A stretch of 64,000 bases of DNA from Gemmatimonadota bacterium (GTDB taxonomy: Bacteria; Gemmatimonadota; Gemmatimonadetes; Longimicrobiales; Gaopeijiaceae): positions 292,001-356,000 of the forward strand of contig JAWKQN010000005.1 of assembly GCA_041390125.1 (NCBI GenBank). The letters run 5' to 3'. The translations under genes and the position numbers were made by a program. Within the stretch, counting starts at the first letter, position 1. Each line of letters opens with the position of its first letter. This document shows, piece after piece, positions 43,411 to 54,420 of the stretch. The notes beneath the pieces were generated by a model that had not been told where the DNA came from, did no database searches, and saw only the letters and a program-made list of their open reading frames with translations.

Positions 43411-44153
43411 GGGTCTCCCCCGGTGCCGTCGGGCGAGCGTACCGGCAGGCGCACGCCCAGGCGTCGGGCCAGGACGGGGACCAACCCGAGCAACACGAGC
43501 AGCCCGCCCGCCGCGAGCACGCGCAGGAGGGCGTCCCGGCTCGCCGCTCGTGAGCCCTCGAGCAGCGCCTCGGCGAACCAGGTGTAGACGGCGGTGCCGG
43601 GCACGATGCCCAGCGCCGTGGCCAGCGCGTATCCCCGCCAGCGCACGCCGGCCAGCCCCGCCGCGAAGTTCAGGCCGTTGAAGGGCACGACCGGGATCAG
43701 CCGGAGCAGCAGGACGGTGCGCGCGCCGTGGGTCCGGCCGATGCGGTCCAGCGCGGCGGCGCGCTCGCCCAGGAGCCGGTCCAGCCCGTCGCGCCCGAGC
43801 GCGCGGGCCAGCAGGAACGCGAGCGTGGCACCGAGGTTGGCGCCCAGCCAGTTCCAGAGGACGCCCGGCACGAAGCCGAAGACAGCGCCTCCGGCCAGCG
43901 TGAAGACGGTCCCCGGCAGAGCCAGCCCGGTGGCGACGGCATACCCGACGATGAACACGATCGGGGCCCAGGGCGAGGCGCGCACGCGTTCGAGGGCCTG
44001 CACCAGCCCCTCGGCCGACAGGAGCGATTCAAGCCCGGTGGCGCGCGTCGCCCAGGCGGCGGCCGCGAGCAGCAGGGCCAGCAGCACGAGCCCGCCGGCC
44101 CCCCGGTTCAGGCCAGCCACCGGATCACGCGACGCAGCAGCGCGCCCTTCCAC
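43407..44153 (-). CDS. TVP38/TMEM64 (VTT domain) membrane protein
   Basis: This 248-aa protein has about five hydrophobic segments and the VTT/DedA-like core (GYAVATGLALPGTVFTLAGGAVFG, NWLGANLGATLAFLLARALGRD, PFNGLNFAAGLAGVRWRGYALAT). VTT proteins act in lipid scrambling or transport; this group often sits beside, or is fused to, a pyridine nucleotide-disulfide oxidoreductase, as here. The GTG start at 44153 overlaps the upstream oxidoreductase by 46 nt; GTG 44120 (13-nt overlap) is an equally good choice. Confidence 0.85.
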   Translation of the reverse strand: MEGRAAASRDPVAGLNRGAGGLVLLALLLAAAAWATRATGLESLLSAEGLVQALERVRASPWAPIVFIVGYAVATGLALPGTVFTLAGGAVFGFVPGVLWNWLGANLGATLAFLLARALGRDGLDRLLGERAAALDRIGRTHGARTVLLLRLIPVVPFNGLNFAAGLAGVRWRGYALATALGIVPGTAVYTWFAEALLEGSRAASRDALLRVLAAGGLLVLLGLVPVLARRLGVRLPVRSPDGTGGDP

Positions 44154-45520
44154 GAGTCGAGCTGGGCCCGGCGATGCGCGTCGGCTGCGCGCTTGATCGC
44201 CTCCATGCGGGTCGGATAGGGGAAGATCGTGGCCGACAGGCGCGACAGCGGCAGCCCCTGCATCCGCGCCAGCACCAGGGGAAGAAGCAGCTCCCCCGCG
44301 GCCGTGCCCACCACGGTGGCGCCGAGGATCCGTCCCCGACGATCGGCGCTGATGCGCACGAAGCCGTCGCCGTCCGCCTCGGCGATCGAGCGGTCCAGGT
44401 CGGCGAATGCGTAGGTGTGGCTGCGGCCGCCCGCGGCCGCCGCCTCCGTCTGCGAGAGCCCCACGTGCGCCACCTCGGGATGCGTGTAGGTCACGCGCGG
44501 GACCTGGTGGAGGGCGGTGCGGGCGGGCAGGGGAGTCAGCGCGTTCTGCAGGGCCACCTTGGCCATGTGCTCCGCGACGTGCGTGAACTGCGGTCCGCCC
44601 GTGACGTCACCCGCGGCCCAGACGCCCCGCGCGCTCGTGCGCGCCCGCGCGTCCACCCGCACGGCGTGTCCGTCCCGCTCCACCCCCGCGCGCTCGAGCG
44701 CCAGCGCCTCCGTCCGTGGCCGCCGGCCCGTCGCCACGAGCACGGCGTCCGCCTCCACGCGGTCGCCCCCCCGCGCCAGCAGCGTGGTCACGGGACCCGC
44801 GCGCTCCACCCGCTCGACGTCGATCCCGGTCCGCACTGCGATGCCGTCGCGTTCCAGGCGCGCCTGCACCAGCGCGGCCACATCCGGGTCCTCCGCGGGC
44901 AGGATGCGATCCAGCCGTTCGAGCAGGGTGACGCCCACGCCGAGGCGACGGTGGGCCTGGGCCAGCTCGACCCCCACGGGTCCCCCGCCCAGCACGATCA
45001 GCCGGGCGGGAAGGTGGGGCCGATCGAAGACGTCAGCGTGCGTGAGGGGATCGGCCTCGGCCAGGCCCGGGATGGGCGGCAGGGTCGCCTCGGCCCCCGT
45101 GGCGATCACGAAGCGGCGGGACCGGATCCGCCCCACGCCCTCCACCTCGAGCAGGCCGGGCGCGACGAACCGCGCTTCGCCCGTGTGCACGTCCACGCCG
45201 AGCGCCCGGAAGCGGTCCGGGTCGTCGTGCCGCGCCACCTGCGCCCGCGCTTCGCGCACCCGCTCGAGGACGCGCGACCCGTCGGGGTCGAGGGGCGTGT
45301 CGGGCAGGCCGAGGGGGGAGGCGTGCCGGAGGGCCTCGGCCCGGTGGGCGGCCGCGAGCAACGCCTTGGACGGCACGCATCCGGTCCACAGGCAGTCGCC
45401 GCCCAGCCGGCCCGCTTCCACCAGCGCCGGCCGCGCGCCCAGGTAGGCCGCGCCCGCCGCCGTGACGAGGCCCGCTGTGCCCCCGCCCACCGCCACGATG
45501 TCGTATTCGCGTTCGGGCAC
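44108..45520 (-). CDS. Mercuric-reductase-like FAD/NAD(P) disulfide oxidoreductase
   Basis: This 470-aa flavoprotein is of the lipoamide dehydrogenase/MerA class. It has the FAD fingerprint VAVGGGTAGLVTA (~9-21), the redox-active disulfide CLWTGC in LGGDCLWTGCVPSK, the NAD(P) loop VLGGGPVGVELA and VWAAGDVTGG. In the C-terminal interface the catalytic 'HPT' of lipoamide dehydrogenase is replaced by YPT (IFPYPTRMEAIKR), as in mercuric reductases, yet the MerA C-terminal Cys-Cys pair is absent. The electron acceptor is unknown. GTG 45520 is chosen; the frame is open upstream, but only with Arg/Pro-rich sequence. Confidence 0.88.
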   Translation of the reverse strand: MPEREYDIVAVGGGTAGLVTAAGAAYLGARPALVEAGRLGGDCLWTGCVPSKALLAAAHRAEALRHASPLGLPDTPLDPDGSRVLERVREARAQVARHDDPDRFRALGVDVHTGEARFVAPGLLEVEGVGRIRSRRFVIATGAEATLPPIPGLAEADPLTHADVFDRPHLPARLIVLGGGPVGVELAQAHRRLGVGVTLLERLDRILPAEDPDVAALVQARLERDGIAVRTGIDVERVERAGPVTTLLARGGDRVEADAVLVATGRRPRTEALALERAGVERDGHAVRVDARARTSARGVWAAGDVTGGPQFTHVAEHMAKVALQNALTPLPARTALHQVPRVTYTHPEVAHVGLSQTEAAAAGGRSHTYAFADLDRSIAEADGDGFVRISADRRGRILGATVVGTAAGELLLPLVLARMQGLPLSRLSATIFPYPTRMEAIKRAADAHRRAQLDSWKGALLRRVIRWLA

Positions 45521-45807
45521 CGCTTCCTCGCGCCTCCGTTCGGGCTCCTCGGGCTCGTCCGGCGACCCAACGCCGGAGGCGGTCTCCGGGTTCCGCGCGC
45601 AGCGGTGCCCCGGTGCATCCGGCCGCTTCTCGAATGGCGGAGCCCCCCGGCGCCGGATAGCTTCCGTTCGTCCCCGCGGACCCGCTGGATCAGGCCCCTT
45701 TCGCTTTCTCTTCGGGTCCGCTAAGCTTGACCCTCCACCCCGGTCGGACGCCCGCGTCCGGGTCGGCCGGAGGGGCCCCGAGGCCGTTCCCGCAGGAGTC
45801 GCCCAGG

Positions 45808-46872
45808 ATGCCAGCCGTAGAGACGAACGATCAGAAGAAGAAGGCCCTCTCCACCGCACTGACGCAAATCGAGCGATCCCACGGGAAGGGCTCGATCATG
45901 CGCATGGGGAGCGACCTCAGCCAGATGGCCATCGAGGCCATCTCCACGGGCGCGCTCAACCTCGATGCGGCCATCGGCATCGGCGGGGTTCCTCGCGGCC
46001 GCATCAGCGAGATCTACGGACCCGAGTCGAGCGGGAAGACGACCCTCTGTCTCCAGGTGATCGCCAACGCCCAGCGGGCGGGCGGCGTGGCCGCCTTCAT
46101 CGACGCCGAGCACGCGCTCGACATCCAGTACGCGCGCAAGCTGGGGGTGGACGTCGACAACCTCCTCGTGTCGCAGCCGGACACGGGGGAGCAGGCGCTC
46201 GACATCGCGGAGGTGCTCATCCGCAGCAACGCGGTGGACGTGATCGTGATCGACTCCGTGGCGGCCCTGGTGCCCCGAGCCGAGATCGAAGGCGAGATGG
46301 GCGACTCCCACGTGGGTCTCCAGGCCCGCATGATGAGCCAGGCCATGCGCAAGATCACCGGCGCCGTGAACCGCTCCAACACCTCCGTGATCTTCACCAA
46401 CCAGATCCGCGAGAAGGTGGGCGTCATGTTCGGAAGCCCCGAGACCACCTCGGGCGGCAGGGCGCTCAAGTTCTACGCGTCGCTGCGGCTGGACATCCGC
46501 CGGATCGGGGCCATCAAGGACGGGCAGGACGTCGTCGGGAACCGGACCCGGGTCAAGGTCGTCAAGAACAAGTGCGCCCCTCCGTTCCGGCAGGCCGAGT
46601 TCGACATCCTCTACAACGAGGGGGTCAGCCACCTCGGGTTGCTGGTGGACCTCGGTGTCGAGGCCAATGTGGTCGACAAGTCCGGCTCCTGGCTGTCCTA
46701 TGGGGACCTGCGTCTGGGACAGGGCAAGGAGAACGCAAAGCAGTTCCTCAAGGAGAACCCGGACGTCGCATCCGAGATCGAGGAGAAGGTGCGCGTCGCC
46801 GTCGGCCTGAACGGACAGTCCGCTTCGGACGAGGATGAGCCCGTGCCCGCGGGGATGGCTGCGGACGCCTGA
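45808..46872 (+). CDS. recA: Recombinase RecA
   Basis: RecA promotes strand exchange and SOS induction. The 354-aa protein has Walker A GPESSGKTT (71-79), the segment IDAEHALDIQYARKLGV, the L2-region NQIREKVGVMFGSPETTSGG and a short acidic C-tail. ATG 45808 has AGGAG 9 nt upstream. No clear LexA-type box was recognised. recX, which commonly follows recA, is absent; alaS follows instead. A strong hairpin lies 39 nt after the stop. Confidence 0.98.
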   Translation: MPAVETNDQKKKALSTALTQIERSHGKGSIMRMGSDLSQMAIEAISTGALNLDAAIGIGGVPRGRISEIYGPESSGKTTLCLQVIANAQRAGGVAAFIDAEHALDIQYARKLGVDVDNLLVSQPDTGEQALDIAEVLIRSNAVDVIVIDSVAALVPRAEIEGEMGDSHVGLQARMMSQAMRKITGAVNRSNTSVIFTNQIREKVGVMFGSPETTSGGRALKFYASLRLDIRRIGAIKDGQDVVGNRTRVKVVKNKCAPPFRQAEFDILYNEGVSHLGLLVDLGVEANVVDKSGSWLSYGDLRLGQGKENAKQFLKENPDVASEIEEKVRVAVGLNGQSASDEDEPVPAGMAADA

Positions 46873-46911
46873 TCCGAGCGCCCCGGACGGGGTGGGAGCA
46901 GCCTTCGGACA

Positions 46912-46952
46912 CGGGGCGGGGTCGCGTCAGCGGCCCCGCCCCGATGGTTTTG
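46912..46952 (+). terminator. Intrinsic terminator after recA
   Basis: CGGGGCGGGG (46912-46921) pairs perfectly with CCCCGCCCCG (46934-46943), followed by a short T-rich stretch (ggtttt). Confidence 0.7.
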
Positions 46953-46977
46953 GAAAGGCCCGGCGGGTCATTATGTT
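46950..46977 (+). promoter_or_regulatory. Possible promoter for alaS
   Basis: TTGGAA (46950-46955) and TATGTT (46972-46977) with a 16-nt spacer, about 87 nt before the alaS ATG and just after the recA terminator. Confidence 0.5.
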
Positions 46978-47063
46978 CCCGGGTTCGGGACCGGCCGGTG
47001 CGCCGCAGCCTCGCGTCCGCGCCCGATGCTCCGCTCCACCCTCAGCGACCTGTTGGTGACGTC

Positions 47064-49708
<2,645 letters not shown>

Positions 49709-49712
<4 letters not shown>

Positions 49713-49978
49713 GCTGGCGTACGGTGCCCGGCGTGCCGGAGCGGCTGGCGGAGGCGCTCGACCGTGTGGGTGCGTCACCCGACGCCCGGCCCGACGACTG
49801 GGTGGACGCCGCCGCGGCGGCGGTCGACCGGATCGCCGACGAAGGCCAGCGCGAAGCGGCCTACGCCCTCCTCGCGGCCGACGCCCTCGTCACCTGGGCG
49901 TGCGAGCGAGCGGCGCAGCAGCCGGACGCGCAGCGTGCGCTGGAGCGGGTGCTCGTTCGGGTACGGGAGGCGATGTAG
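49709..49978 (+). CDS. Small helical protein of unknown function
   Basis: This 89-aa protein is rich in Ala, Glu, Asp and Arg and looks entirely helical (WVDAAAAAVDRIADEGQREA, LERVLVRVREAM). It has no motif, signal peptide or membrane segment. ATG 49709 overlaps the alaS stop as ATGA, and the next gene begins at the base after its stop, so it is certainly co-transcribed. No family recognised. Confidence 0.65.
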
Positions 49979-50797
49979 TTGACGGAGGCCGCCCCCGGTC
50001 GGGTCGACCTGCACAGCCACCTGGTGCCCGGTGTCGACGATGGCGCCCGTACCCTGGAGGACTCGCGCACCGGCTTGCGCCGCCTCCTGCAGGCGGGTGT
50101 GGGTGCGCTGGCGACCACGCCTCACCTCGCGGGGTCGGTCACGCTGGACGAGGATCGCTTCGAAGCCGTGATGGAGGTCATGGACGCCGGGTGGACGGCG
50201 CTCGCCGACCTGGGCGCGCGTGAGTTCCCCGGGCTCACGCTCGCGCGCGGGCACGAGGTGGCGCTCGACGATCCCGACACGCGCTTCGACGATGCGCGGG
50301 TCCGCCTGGGAGGGACCTCCTTCGCGTTGGTGGAGTGGCCGCGCTTCAATCCGCCGCCGGCCTCCGAGGCCGCCGTGCAGCGCATCCGGCGGCAGGGCGT
50401 GCGTCCGCTGATCGCCCACGTGGAGCGCTACCAGGGTGCGCTGCGCGACCTGGGACGCGTGGCGCGTTGGAAGGAGGCGGGTGCCTTCGTGCAGGTGAGC
50501 TACGGATCGCTGTTCGGCCGGTACGGCCCGGAAGCGCGCTCCGTGGCGCAGCGGCTCCTGGAGCGGGGGTGGGTGGACGTGCTGGCCACCGATCTGCATC
50601 CCCTCCCGGGCGCGGAGGTCTACATCGAGGACGCGGAGGAGATGCTGCAGCGCGCCGGCGCGGAGGAAGCCTTCCACACCTTGAGCGCGCTCAACCCGGG
50701 ACGCATCCTGGAGGATCAGGAGCCGCTCGCGCCGCCGCCGCTCATCCTCGCTCCTGGCTTCTGGCAGCGGTTCAAAGGACTGATCCGACGACGGTGA
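49979..50797 (+). CDS. PHP-family tyrosine phosphatase (CpsB/YwqE-like)
   Basis: The 272-aa protein has the PHP metal-binding motif DLHSHLVPGVDDGA (D-x-H-x-H), then TTPHL, a glutamate-rich region ending ALVEWPR, IAHVERY and VLATDLHP. This is the pattern of CpsB/YwqE tyrosine-protein phosphatases that act in exopolysaccharide regulation. No partner kinase or capsule gene is adjacent. The start codon appears to be TTG 49979. Confidence 0.88.
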   Translation: MTEAAPGRVDLHSHLVPGVDDGARTLEDSRTGLRRLLQAGVGALATTPHLAGSVTLDEDRFEAVMEVMDAGWTALADLGAREFPGLTLARGHEVALDDPDTRFDDARVRLGGTSFALVEWPRFNPPPASEAAVQRIRRQGVRPLIAHVERYQGALRDLGRVARWKEAGAFVQVSYGSLFGRYGPEARSVAQRLLERGWVDVLATDLHPLPGAEVYIEDAEEMLQRAGAEEAFHTLSALNPGRILEDQEPLAPPPLILAPGFWQRFKGLIRRR

Positions 50798-50801
50798 GCA
50801 C

Positions 50802-51557
50802 ATGATCGATCTGCGCGGGAAGACGGCGGTGGTGACGGGTGGGTCGCGCGGCGTGGGCCGGGCTGTGGCCGAGATGCTCGCGGCGGCGGGCTGCGCCGTC
50901 GGCATCGGGTACCGCTCGCGTCACGACGAAGCCCAGGAAACGGTGGACGCGCTGCGCGCCCACGGTGTCGATGCGTGGGCCGAACCCGGGGACCTGGCCG
51001 ACGAGTCCGCCGCCGACGCGCTCTTCGCCCGCGCCGATCGTGCGTTCGGCGGGCTGGACTTCTTCATCGGCAACGCGGCCGTCTGGCCCGTCGCCGACGT
51101 CGCCATCCAGGACATGGAGACGGAGCGCTGGAAGCGTACGCTCGCCATCAACCTGGATTCGATCTTCTACACCACACGCGCCGCGGCTCGCCGCCTCCGT
51201 GATCACGGGCGCATCGTGCTCGTGAGCTCCACCGCCGGCCAACGCGGCGAGGCGTTCCATGTCGAGTATGCGGCCAGCAAGGGCGCCATCCTGTCGATGG
51301 TGAAGGGCCTCTGCGTCGAGCTGGCGCCGCGCGACATCACCGTCAACGCGGTGGCCCCCGGCTGGATCCTCACCGACATGGTCGATGACGCACTGATGGC
51401 GGGAGGCGAGGAGCGCATCCGCGCCTCGATCCCGCTCGGACGCATCGCCACCGCCGAGGATGTGGCCGGCCCCATCGTCTTCCTCTGCTCGCCGCTGGCC
51501 CGCCACATCACCGGTGAGGTGCTCAACGTCAATGGCGGTGCCGTTCTCCCCGGATAG
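50802..51557 (+). CDS. Short-chain dehydrogenase/reductase (3-oxoacyl-ACP reductase-like)
   Basis: This 251-aa classical SDR has the cofactor motif GGSRGVGRAVAEM (~14-26), the NNAG-equivalent GNAAVW (atypical: GNAA instead of NNAG), the catalytic Ser/Tyr/Lys as SSTAGQRGEAFHVEYAASKGA, and VNAVAPGWILTDM. Many SDRs reduce 3-oxoacyl-ACP or small ketones; the substrate cannot be stated. No fab genes adjoin. The ATG at 50802 lies 4 nt after the phosphatase stop. Confidence 0.85.
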   Translation: MIDLRGKTAVVTGGSRGVGRAVAEMLAAAGCAVGIGYRSRHDEAQETVDALRAHGVDAWAEPGDLADESAADALFARADRAFGGLDFFIGNAAVWPVADVAIQDMETERWKRTLAINLDSIFYTTRAAARRLRDHGRIVLVSSTAGQRGEAFHVEYAASKGAILSMVKGLCVELAPRDITVNAVAPGWILTDMVDDALMAGGEERIRASIPLGRIATAEDVAGPIVFLCSPLARHITGEVLNVNGGAVLPG

Positions 51558-52851
51558 GGTGGAGCGAACCCTCGAGGAACGGCTGGCCGTCCCGGCTGCC
51601 GTGCTCGGGGTGGTGCGCACCCTCGAGGACGCGGGCTTCGAGACCTGGACCGTGGGCGGGGCCGTGCGCGACGGCGTGCTGGGCCGTCCGGGGTCCGACT
51701 GGGACCTCGCGACCCGAGCGCGCCCGCGCGACGTGCAACGCCTGTTCCGTCGCACGATCCCTGTCGGCATCGACCACGGCACCGTCGGTGTGCTCCCTCG
51801 CGGCGGCCGCCTCGTGGAGGTGACCACGTTCCGCCGCGACGTGGTGCCCCTCGGGCGGCGCGCCGTGGTGGAGTTCGCCGATACGATCGAAGACGATCTC
51901 GCGCGCCGCGACTTCACCATCAATGCGCTCGCGTGGCATCCGTTGCGACGCGAGCTGCGCGATCCCTTCGACGGCCTGGCCGACCTGAGGGGCCGTCGCT
52001 TGCGGGCCGTGGGCGACGCCGACCAGCGCTTCGTCGAGGATCACCTGCGCATCCTGCGGGCTCTCCGGTTCGCCGGGCGGTTCCGGCTCACGGTGGACGC
52101 GGACACGTGGGACGCGCTGGTGCGTCGTCGCGATGCCACGCGCGACCTCTCCGCCGAGCGGATCCGCGAAGAGCTGCTGAAGATCGTCGGGGCGGATCCG
52201 CGTCCCTCGAGGGCGCTCGGGCTCTATCGCGCGTCGGGCTTGCTGGCGGCGCTGTTCCCCGAGCTGGACGCTGCGTTCGCGTCCCGCGGTCCGGGGGCCT
52301 GGACCCACGCCGTCGGGCTGGCCGATCGGCTGTCCCGCCGCGACCCGCTGCTTCGCCTGGCTCCGCTGCTCGCGCCGCTGCACGCCTGGGGGGGAGGCGA
52401 GTCCGTCGTGACCTTCCTCACCCGGCTCCGCTTCTCCAACGCCGACACCGACCGCCTGGTCCGGCTCACGCGCGGCGCGGGTGCGCTTCCCGCCGCCGAC
52501 GGCGCCGGGGCCGCACGCCGCCGCTGGCTGCACCGCGCCGGCCCCGAGGCGGCTGCGCTGCTCGCCTGGAGCCTCGCCGAGGCTCGTCTCGCGCACGACA
52601 TGGACGCTACGACCGCCCGGGATACGGTCGCGCGCGTGTGCGCGCTGCGCCGCGCGCTGCGCGCCCGGCCCGTGCTGACCGTCGGTGGTCTCGCCGTCGG
52701 CGGGCGCGACCTGATCCAGCGTGGCCTCAAGCCGGGCCCGGGCTTCGCGCAGCTTCTCGAACGGCTGCTCGAACAGGTGCTGGACGACCCGGCCGCCAAC
52801 GACCGTGAGACCCTGCTCCGCTTCGTGGACACCTGGACGGAGGACGCGTGA
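51532..52851 (+). CDS. cca: tRNA CCA-adding enzyme / poly(A) polymerase family nucleotidyltransferase
   Basis: The 439-aa protein has the class II nucleotidyltransferase head TVGGAVRDGVLGRPGSDWDLAT (GGxVRD and DxD), LRALRFAGRF in the neck, and a helical tail. It adds or repairs the CCA end of tRNAs. This genome needs that activity: the tRNA-Gln gene in this window does not encode CCA. The start at ATG 51532 overlaps the SDR stop by 26 nt; GTG 51559, 1 nt after that stop, is an alternative. The stop overlaps rarA by 4 nt. Confidence 0.9.
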   Translation: MAVPFSPDRVERTLEERLAVPAAVLGVVRTLEDAGFETWTVGGAVRDGVLGRPGSDWDLATRARPRDVQRLFRRTIPVGIDHGTVGVLPRGGRLVEVTTFRRDVVPLGRRAVVEFADTIEDDLARRDFTINALAWHPLRRELRDPFDGLADLRGRRLRAVGDADQRFVEDHLRILRALRFAGRFRLTVDADTWDALVRRRDATRDLSAERIREELLKIVGADPRPSRALGLYRASGLLAALFPELDAAFASRGPGAWTHAVGLADRLSRRDPLLRLAPLLAPLHAWGGGESVVTFLTRLRFSNADTDRLVRLTRGAGALPAADGAGAARRRWLHRAGPEAAALLAWSLAEARLAHDMDATTARDTVARVCALRRALRARPVLTVGGLAVGGRDLIQRGLKPGPGFAQLLERLLEQVLDDPAANDRETLLRFVDTWTEDA

Positions 52852-54233
52852 CCCAGGACGACCTCTTCGGCGGCCCGGTGGAGGGCGGGGCGCCCGCGCC
52901 CGACTCCGGGCCGGAGCCCGTGCCGGGACCGGACGCCCCGCTCGCCGCGCGCATGCGGCCGCGCACCCTGGACGAGCTCAAGGGCCAACGCGCCCTGCTC
53001 GGTCCCGGTGGATCGCTCCGGGGACGCATCGAGAGCGGTCGGATCTCGAGCATGATCCTCTGGGGTCCACCCGGGTGCGGGAAGACCACGCTGGCCCGTC
53101 TGCTGGCCGGCTACGTGGACGCGGCGTTCGAGCCCATCAGCGCCGTCACGGCGGGGGTCGCCGCCATCCGGGAGGTGACGGCACGCGCCCGCACGCGCCT
53201 GGAGACCAGCGGCCGGCGGACGATCGTCTTCTGCGACGAGATCCACCGGTTCAACAAGGGACAGCAGGACGCGTTCCTCCCGCACGTGGAGAGTGGCACC
53301 ATCACCTTGATCGGCGCGACCACCGAGAACCCTTCGTTCGAGGTCGTGCGACCGCTCCTGTCCCGCGCACCCATCGTGCTCCTGGAGCCCCTGGACGCGG
53401 CCGACGTGCGGGAGATCCTCACCGACGCGCTGCACGATGCGGAGCGTGGGCTCGGCGGCCAGGGTCTGGAGGCGGACGAGGATGCGCTCGCCACGCTCGC
53501 CGCCGCGGCCGACGGGGACGCGCGTCGCGCGCTGGGCGCGCTGGAGGTGGCGGCCGAGCTCGCGCGGACGCGTGGGGGTCGCATCGACGCGGCCGCCGCG
53601 ACCGACGCGCTCCAGCACCGGTTCGCCGTCTACGACAAGGGCGGGGAGGAGCGCTACACGCTCATCTCGGCCCTCCACAAGTCGATCCGCGGTGGGGATG
53701 CGGACGCGGCACTGTACTGGTTGGCGCGCATGCTGGAGGGAGGCGAGGAGCCGCTCTACCTGGCTCGACGCCTGGTGCGCATCGCCTCCGAGGACGTGGG
53801 CCTGGCGGCCCCCCAGGCCCTCGGCATCACGCTGGCGGCCGAGCGCGCCTACCGCTTCCTGGGCTCGCCCGAGGGCGAGCTGGCCCTGGCCGAGGCGGTC
53901 GTCTTCCTCGCGGCCGCGCCCAAGTCCAACGCGGTCTACGTCGCCTTCGGGCGTGCCAAGGAGCTGGCGCAGGAGACCCCGGGCCTCGGCGTCCCGCTCC
54001 ATCTGCGCAACGCCCCGACCCGGGAGATGAAGGCGCTGGGCTACGGCGAAGGGTACCGCTACGATCCGGACGAGCCGGGCGGCGTGGCGGCCCAGAGCTA
54101 CCTCCCGGACGCGCTCGTGGGCCGGCGCCTCTATGCGCCGCTGGAGCGGGGGCAGGAGGCGGGCGTGCGCGAGCGCCTGGAATCGTTCCGGCGCCTGCGC
54201 GAAGCGGGGGCCGCGGAGGAGCCGTCGCCATGA
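52848..54233 (+). CDS. rarA: Replication-associated recombination protein A (RarA/MgsA AAA+ ATPase)
   Basis: RarA is an AAA+ ATPase that acts at stalled replication forks. The 461-aa protein starts with the PIP-like segment TQDDLFGG, then PLAARMRPRTLDELKGQ, Walker A GPPGCGKT (73-80), Walker B IVFCDEIHRFNKGQQD, ATTENPSFEV and the C-terminal DUF2703-like region. GTG 52848 overlaps cca by 4 nt. Confidence 0.95.
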   Translation: MTQDDLFGGPVEGGAPAPDSGPEPVPGPDAPLAARMRPRTLDELKGQRALLGPGGSLRGRIESGRISSMILWGPPGCGKTTLARLLAGYVDAAFEPISAVTAGVAAIREVTARARTRLETSGRRTIVFCDEIHRFNKGQQDAFLPHVESGTITLIGATTENPSFEVVRPLLSRAPIVLLEPLDAADVREILTDALHDAERGLGGQGLEADEDALATLAAAADGDARRALGALEVAAELARTRGGRIDAAAATDALQHRFAVYDKGGEERYTLISALHKSIRGGDADAALYWLARMLEGGEEPLYLARRLVRIASEDVGLAAPQALGITLAAERAYRFLGSPEGELALAEAVVFLAAAPKSNAVYVAFGRAKELAQETPGLGVPLHLRNAPTREMKALGYGEGYRYDPDEPGGVAAQSYLPDALVGRRLYAPLERGQEAGVRERLESFRRLREAGAAEEPSP

Positions 54234-54420
54234 CCCCGAGTATCCGCCGGGGTCCGGTTCCGGGCAGGGGCCGGCACGGCCCACCACCGCCGGTGGGACG
54301 TCGGGACCCGCTCGGGGGTACGCACGCGCGCGCCGGCGGTGGTCGGCGCTCGCCCCATCCTGCCCCGGAGGCCCCATCCCCACCGCGCTGATCGAGAACC
54401 GGACCCCCGTCGAACGCACC

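Noticed and set aside
45658..45727. TAGCTT (45658) and TAAGCT (45722) as recA promoters
   Set aside because: Neither has a recognisable -35 at 16-18 nt, and no LexA-like box was seen, so no promoter is called.
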